Shown here piece by piece: positions 60,331-64,000 of a stretch of 64,000 bases of DNA. Source of the stretch: Micromonospora sp. WMMD961 (GTDB lineage Bacteria; Actinomycetota; Actinomycetes; Mycobacteriales; Micromonosporaceae); NCBI RefSeq assembly GCF_029626145.1, contig NZ_JARUBJ010000002.1:836501-900500 (forward strand), written 5' to 3'. Under the pieces are notes generated by a model. That model saw only the letters and a list, made by a program, of their open reading frames with translations, was not told where the DNA came from and did not search any database. The translations under genes and the position numbers were made by a program. The first letter of the stretch is position 1. Every line of letters starts with the position of its first letter.

Positions 60331-61626
60331 GTGAGCGACTTCGACCCCGGTCGCCGGCGATTCCTTGGCCACCTCGGGCTCGCCGGTCTGGGCGCGCTCG
60401 GCGCCAGCTCGTTCCTCAGCGCGTGCGCCAGCTCCGCCAGCGGGCCGACGACGAGCAACGGCTCGGGCGCGGTCACCATCCAGTCCAACCTCTCCTCGCC
60501 GCAGGCCAAGGCCGCGATGGAGAAGCTGATCGAGACCTTCAACGCGCAGGGCAAGGGCACGGCGAGTCTAAACACGATCGCCTCGGAGACCTTCCGGACC
60601 CAGCTGCCGACCTACCTGACCTCGGCCAACCCACCGGATCTCTACACCTGGTACGCGGGCTCCGTCGCCAACGACTACGCCAGCAAGGACCTGTTGCTGG
60701 ACGTCTCCGACGTCTGGAAGTCGCTGGGCGACTACCCCGAGTCGCTGCGCATCCTCTCCACCGCCGCCAGCGGCAAGCAGGTCTTCGTTCCGATGAACAA
60801 CTACTGGTGGGGCTTCTTCTACCGCAAGTCCAACTTCGCCAAGTGGGGCGTGCAGGAGCCGAAGACCTGGACCGACTTCCTGGCGCTGTGCGAGACGCTG
60901 AAGAGCAAGGGCGTCCCGCCGATCGGCATCGGTCTCGGCGACACCCCGTGGGTGGCCTCGGCCTGGTTCGACTACCTGAACATCCGGATCAACGGCGCGC
61001 CCTTCCACCGCGAGCTGCTCGCCGGCAAGCAGCGCTTCGACGACCCCAAGGTCAAGGCGGTCTTCACCCGCTGGCGCGAAGCACTGCCCTACTTCGACCC
61101 CAAGGGCAAGGCGTACCCGTTCCAGGAGGCGACCACCGCGCTGCTGGCCGGCAAGACCGGGATGTTCCTGATCGGCACGTTCTTCGCCGACGCGGCGCCC
61201 AAGGACGCCCTCGGTGACCTGGACTTCTTCCGGTTCCCGATCATCGACCCGGCGGTGCCGCTGGCCGAGGAGGCCCCGACGGACGGTTTCTTCGCCAGCG
61301 CGAAGACCGCCAACCCGACCGGCACCAAGGCCCTGCTGACCTACCTCTCCGGGGTCGAGGCCCAGGAGGCGTACGTCAAGGCCAGCTCCGGCATCGTGCT
61401 GCCGGCCAATCCCAAGGCCAAGGCGTCCGACTCGCCGCTGGTGGTCAAGGGCAAGGCGATGCTCGGCGAGGCCAAGGAGCTGACCCAGTTCTTCAACCGG
61501 GACTCCAGCGACGCGCTCCAGCCGACCGCGGACACCGCGCTGACCAAGTTCATCGACAAGCCGGACCAGATCGACGCGATCCTGCGGGAGTGGCAGGCCG
61601 GCGCCGAGAAGGTCTTCAAGGGCTGA
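60331..61626 (+). CDS. ABC transporter sugar-binding TAT lipoprotein
   Basis: 431 residues. TAT signal with RRRFLGHLGLAG and a lipobox LSAC (Cys32), so it is exported folded and anchored by lipid. The mature part is a family 1 extracellular solute-binding protein with LPTYLTSANPPDLYTWYAGS and ATTALLAGKTGMFLIGTFF. In context it probably binds an alpha-galactoside. GTG start with AAGGAAGGG upstream. Followed by two permease genes with 1-bp or shorter gaps; the ATPase is not in the window. Confidence 0.92.
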   Translation: MSDFDPGRRRFLGHLGLAGLGALGASSFLSACASSASGPTTSNGSGAVTIQSNLSSPQAKAAMEKLIETFNAQGKGTASLNTIASETFRTQLPTYLTSANPPDLYTWYAGSVANDYASKDLLLDVSDVWKSLGDYPESLRILSTAASGKQVFVPMNNYWWGFFYRKSNFAKWGVQEPKTWTDFLALCETLKSKGVPPIGIGLGDTPWVASAWFDYLNIRINGAPFHRELLAGKQRFDDPKVKAVFTRWREALPYFDPKGKAYPFQEATTALLAGKTGMFLIGTFFADAAPKDALGDLDFFRFPIIDPAVPLAEEAPTDGFFASAKTANPTGTKALLTYLSGVEAQEAYVKASSGIVLPANPKAKASDSPLVVKGKAMLGEAKELTQFFNRDSSDALQPTADTALTKFIDKPDQIDAILREWQAGAEKVFKG

Positions 61627-61627
61627 C

Positions 61628-62545
61628 GTGACAGCAACGATCTCCCCGACTTCGGTCACCCCCACCCGGCGGCGGCGACGGTCGGCTCGACTGTCGCCGC
61701 TGCTGGTGGCCTTCGTCCTCGTGCCGTTCGCGGTCGAGAGCATCTGGGTGTTCTGGCCGGCGCTCCAGGGCTTCTGGTTCTCGCTCACCCGCTGGGACGG
61801 GATGTCGTCGCCGGCCTTCGTCGGCACGGACAACTACGTCGAGCTGGCCGGTGACGCGACCTTCCGGGGCGCGCTGGTCAACACGGTGATCTGGCTGGTG
61901 CTCTTCGGTGGCCTCTCCGTGCTGGGCGGGTTCGGCATGGCGCTGGTCCTGCAGAAGGAGCGGCGCGGTGTCGGCTTCTACCGCGCCGCGCTGTTCACCC
62001 CGGTGGTGTTCTCGCTGGTGGTGACGGCGCTGGTCTGGCGGGTCTTCTACCAGCCCGACGGCATCGCCGACACGCTGCTGCGGGCGGTCGGTCTGGAACA
62101 GCTGATCCGGCCCTGGCTCGCCGACCCGCAGACCGCCCTGTACGCGGTGATCCTGCCCGCCCTGTGGCGGCAGATCGGGTACGTGATGGTGCTGTTCCTG
62201 GCCGGCCTGAAGGCGATCGACCCGGCGCTGCACGAGGCGGCCCGGATGGACGGCGCCAACTCCTGGCAGCGGCTGCGGCACGTGACGATCCCGCAGCTCA
62301 AGGGAGTCAACGCGGTCGTGCTGTCGGTCATCGTGATCGACTCGCTGCGCTCGTTCGACATCGTCTGGTCGCTGACCAAGGGCGGCCCGTACCACTCGTC
62401 GGAGCTGCTCAGCACCTACATGTACTCGACCGCGTTCCAGAGTCTGCGGCTGGGTTACGCCTCCGCCATCGCCGTCGTGATCTTCGTACTCGCGCTGGCG
62501 GTCATCCTCGGCTACCTGGTCCGCGCGTTCCGGGAGGAAGCGTGA
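61628..62545 (+). CDS. ABC sugar transporter permease 1 (MalF/LacF-like)
   Basis: 305 residues, six transmembrane helices with the EAA motif EAARMDGANSWQRLRHVTIP in the cytoplasmic loop (contact to the ATPase). Starts with GTG 1 nt after the binding-protein stop. The ATPase subunit probably is a shared MsiK-like protein encoded elsewhere. Confidence 0.92.
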   Translation: MTATISPTSVTPTRRRRRSARLSPLLVAFVLVPFAVESIWVFWPALQGFWFSLTRWDGMSSPAFVGTDNYVELAGDATFRGALVNTVIWLVLFGGLSVLGGFGMALVLQKERRGVGFYRAALFTPVVFSLVVTALVWRVFYQPDGIADTLLRAVGLEQLIRPWLADPQTALYAVILPALWRQIGYVMVLFLAGLKAIDPALHEAARMDGANSWQRLRHVTIPQLKGVNAVVLSVIVIDSLRSFDIVWSLTKGGPYHSSELLSTYMYSTAFQSLRLGYASAIAVVIFVLALAVILGYLVRAFREEA

Positions 62546-63366
62546 TGAACAAGCTCCGTACCGGGGCCTTCCACACCGGCATGATCCTGCTCTCGCTGCT
62601 CTGGCTGGGGCCGGTGCTCTGGGTGGTGGTGATGTCCACCCGGTCGTTCGACGACATCGCGGCCCACGGGGTCGGCAGCCTGCCCCGGTCGTTCACCCTG
62701 GACACCTACCGGCAGGCGTGGACCGACGGCGGCGAGTTGCGCGCGCTGATCAACAGCATGCTGGTCACCGTACCGTCGGTGGCGCTGAGCCTGGGGCTGG
62801 CCGCGATGGCCGCGTTCGCGCTGAGCCGGTTCCGGATCCCCGGCCGGCGGACCGTCCTGCTGCTGATGCTCGCCGGCAACCTGCTGCCACCGCAGATCCT
62901 GCTCATCCCGGTGGCCAAGTTCAGCGAGCTGACCGGCCTGTACGACACGCTCTGGGCGCTGATCACGGTGCAGGTCGGCTTCGGGCTCGGCTTCTACACG
63001 TTCGTGCTGCACGGCTTCATGCGGGACCTGCCGAACGAGATCCAGGAAGCGGCGACGATCGACGGCGCGGGCACGGCACAGATCTTCACCAGGGTGATGC
63101 TGCCGCTGACCCGACCCGCGCTGGCCGCCCTGGGGGCGCTCTCCTTCACCTGGATCTTCAACGACCTGCTGTGGGCGATCACCGTGCTGCGTACCGACGA
63201 CAACATGCCGGTCACCCCGGCGCTGCTCGCCCTGCAGGGGCAGTTCGTCTCGTCCTGGAACGTCATCGCCGCCGGTACGGTCATCGCTGCCGTACCCACC
63301 GTCGCGGTGTTCCTGCGCTTCCAGCGGCACTTCGTCTCCGGCCTGGCGCTGGGAGCGGTCAAGTGA
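62545..63366 (+). CDS. ABC sugar transporter permease 2 (MalG/LacG-like)
   Basis: 273 residues, six helices, EAA loop EAATIDGAGTAQIFTRVMLP. ATG overlaps the preceding stop (TGATG). Pairs with permease 1 to form the channel. Confidence 0.92.
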   Translation: MNKLRTGAFHTGMILLSLLWLGPVLWVVVMSTRSFDDIAAHGVGSLPRSFTLDTYRQAWTDGGELRALINSMLVTVPSVALSLGLAAMAAFALSRFRIPGRRTVLLLMLAGNLLPPQILLIPVAKFSELTGLYDTLWALITVQVGFGLGFYTFVLHGFMRDLPNEIQEAATIDGAGTAQIFTRVMLPLTRPALAALGALSFTWIFNDLLWAITVLRTDDNMPVTPALLALQGQFVSSWNVIAAGTVIAAVPTVAVFLRFQRHFVSGLALGAVK

Positions 63367-64000
63367 CCGGGCAGCGGTGGACGCTGCGCGGCACGCACAC
63401 CGAGTACACGGTGACAGTGCCGGCGCACGGCCGCTGGCTGGAGCTTGCCGCGTGGGGCCCGCACGGTGTCTCGGACGGCCCGTCACCGGTCGCCTACGAC
63501 GGCCCGGTGCCGTTCCTCACCGCCGGCGACGCGGCCCCCATCGAGTACGCGACCGACGCCGACCGGCCGTTCACCGGCGCCGACCTGGTGGTGGAGAACT
63601 CGGACGGGCAGCGCCGGGTGGGCTTCGTCCACACCGGCGAGCGGGTCGACGCCAACCTGCGGGAGCTGGCCGTCGACTTCGCCGACCCGGTGACCGGGCT
63701 GCGCGCCACGATGCACTACCGGGTGCCCGCCGGCACGGACGTGGTGCAGCGCTGGGTCGAACTGACCAACGGCGGGTCCGCGCCGCTGCGGGTGGTCCGG
63801 GCCTTCTCGGGCGGCTTCTGCGTGCCGACTCCGCACGGTGCGCTGCTCAGCCACCAGTGGGGGCAGTGGGCACAGGAGTTCCAGCTGTCCCACGTCGAGT
63901 TGGGCCACGGCACCTTCAGCATCGGCAGCTCTCAGGGCGTACCCGGGCATCTGCACGTGCCCTGGCTGGCCGTGCGGGACACCGCGGACCCGGCCGGCTC
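63363..64000 (+). CDS. Alpha-galactosidase, GH36 family (N-terminal part, cut by window end)
   Basis: 212 residues visible. GTG overlaps the permease stop (GTGA). The N-terminal super-sandwich domain of GH36 is recognisable: VVQRWVELTNGGSAPLRVVR, FSGGFCVPTP, SHQWGQWAQEF and IGSSQGVPGHLHVPWLAVRD (compare the SRQGxxxHxxxPW motif). The catalytic TIM barrel lies beyond the window. It would release galactose from melibiose, raffinose or galactomannan fragments, linking transporter and oxidative operon. Confidence 0.85.
   Translation, partial: MTGQRWTLRGTHTEYTVTVPAHGRWLELAAWGPHGVSDGPSPVAYDGPVPFLTAGDAAPIEYATDADRPFTGADLVVENSDGQRRVGFVHTGERVDANLRELAVDFADPVTGLRATMHYRVPAGTDVVQRWVELTNGGSAPLRVVRAFSGGFCVPTPHGALLSHQWGQWAQEFQLSHVELGHGTFSIGSSQGVPGHLHVPWLAVRDTADPAG

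Noticed and set aside
1..64000. tRNA, rRNA, CRISPR or prophage
   Set aside because: No tRNA-like cloverleaf, rRNA segment, repeat-spacer array or phage structural gene could be identified by reading both strands.

Overview
The window is high-GC DNA (GC-rich third codon positions, many GTG starts, GA-rich Shine-Dalgarno sites) from an actinomycete, most likely Micromonospora or a close relative in the Micromonosporaceae. The evidence is a complete actinobacterial type VII (ESX) locus, a mycosin, TAT signals, an ECF42-type sigma factor and a near-perfect palindrome starting AAGGAAGGGCCCCTT, which I recall as common in that family (recollection, not searched). No rRNA, tRNA, CRISPR array, intact IS or prophage was seen.

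Layout. 0.1-3.2 kb: a secreted C39-like protease, a flavin/PPOX-fold enzyme, a DUF1232 protein and two uncharacterised membrane proteins. 3.4-15.6 kb: the ESX system, with a PPE-like/PE-like substrate pair, EccB, EccE, EccD, EccC, two WXG100 proteins and the mycosin MycP, arranged on alternating strands. 15.6-19.6 kb: a winged-helix regulator, beta-carbonic anhydrase, a secreted coiled-coil cell-wall protein behind a probable c-di-AMP riboswitch, and a YibE/F membrane protein. 19.9-25.0 kb: copper homeostasis (CPH-type ATPase, CsoR, CopZ, a 53-residue His-rich protein, CPC-type CopA) with two CsoR-like operators. 25.1-30.4 kb: CsbD, a broken hydrolase, an ECF42-type sigma factor with its YCII/DGPF partner, a DUF2786 protein and a DUF2243-CtaG pair. 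30.4-37.4 kb: a tightly packed fatty-acid oxidation operon (acyl-CoA dehydrogenase, thiolase, FadB, CaiB-type transferase) with a divergent TetR regulator. 37.4-39.4 kb: a zf-HC2 membrane protein and a TRM11-like methyltransferase. 39.6-48.0 kb: a full Kdp potassium system, with structured leader, a 27-residue ORF, kdpF-kdpA-kdpB-kdpC, a palindrome, then kdpD-kdpE. 48.1-54.0 kb: an exported FAD oxidoreductase, two small uncharacterised genes, an SDR, a dienelactone-hydrolase-like enzyme and a royal-jelly/gluconolactonase-like beta-propeller. 54.2-64.0 kb: a sugar-catabolic cluster.

How the genes fit together. The right-hand cluster reads as a pathway from alpha-galactosides to central metabolism: a TAT lipoprotein binding protein and two permeases import the sugar, a GH36 alpha-galactosidase (cut by the window end) releases galactose, and a divergent operon (SDR dehydrogenase, SMP-30 lactonase, DgoD-like galactonate dehydratase, PfkB kinase, KDPG/KDPGal aldolase, mutarotase-like protein, GntR/DgoR-like regulator) would oxidise it by the De Ley-Doudoroff route. 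In the ESX locus EccB/C/D/E form the membrane machine, the WXG100 and PE/PPE-like pairs are the likely cargo, and MycP is the membrane-bound protease. The copper genes form a CsoR-controlled export unit.

Most unusual items: the c-di-AMP riboswitch upstream of the coiled-coil cell-wall protein, the His-rich mini-protein between copZ and copA, the paired kdpF-like mini-ORFs behind an RNA leader closed by an 11-bp inverted repeat, an enlarged KdpC, and the linker-rich PPE-like protein beside a small membrane coiled-coil protein carrying a fresh tandem duplication.
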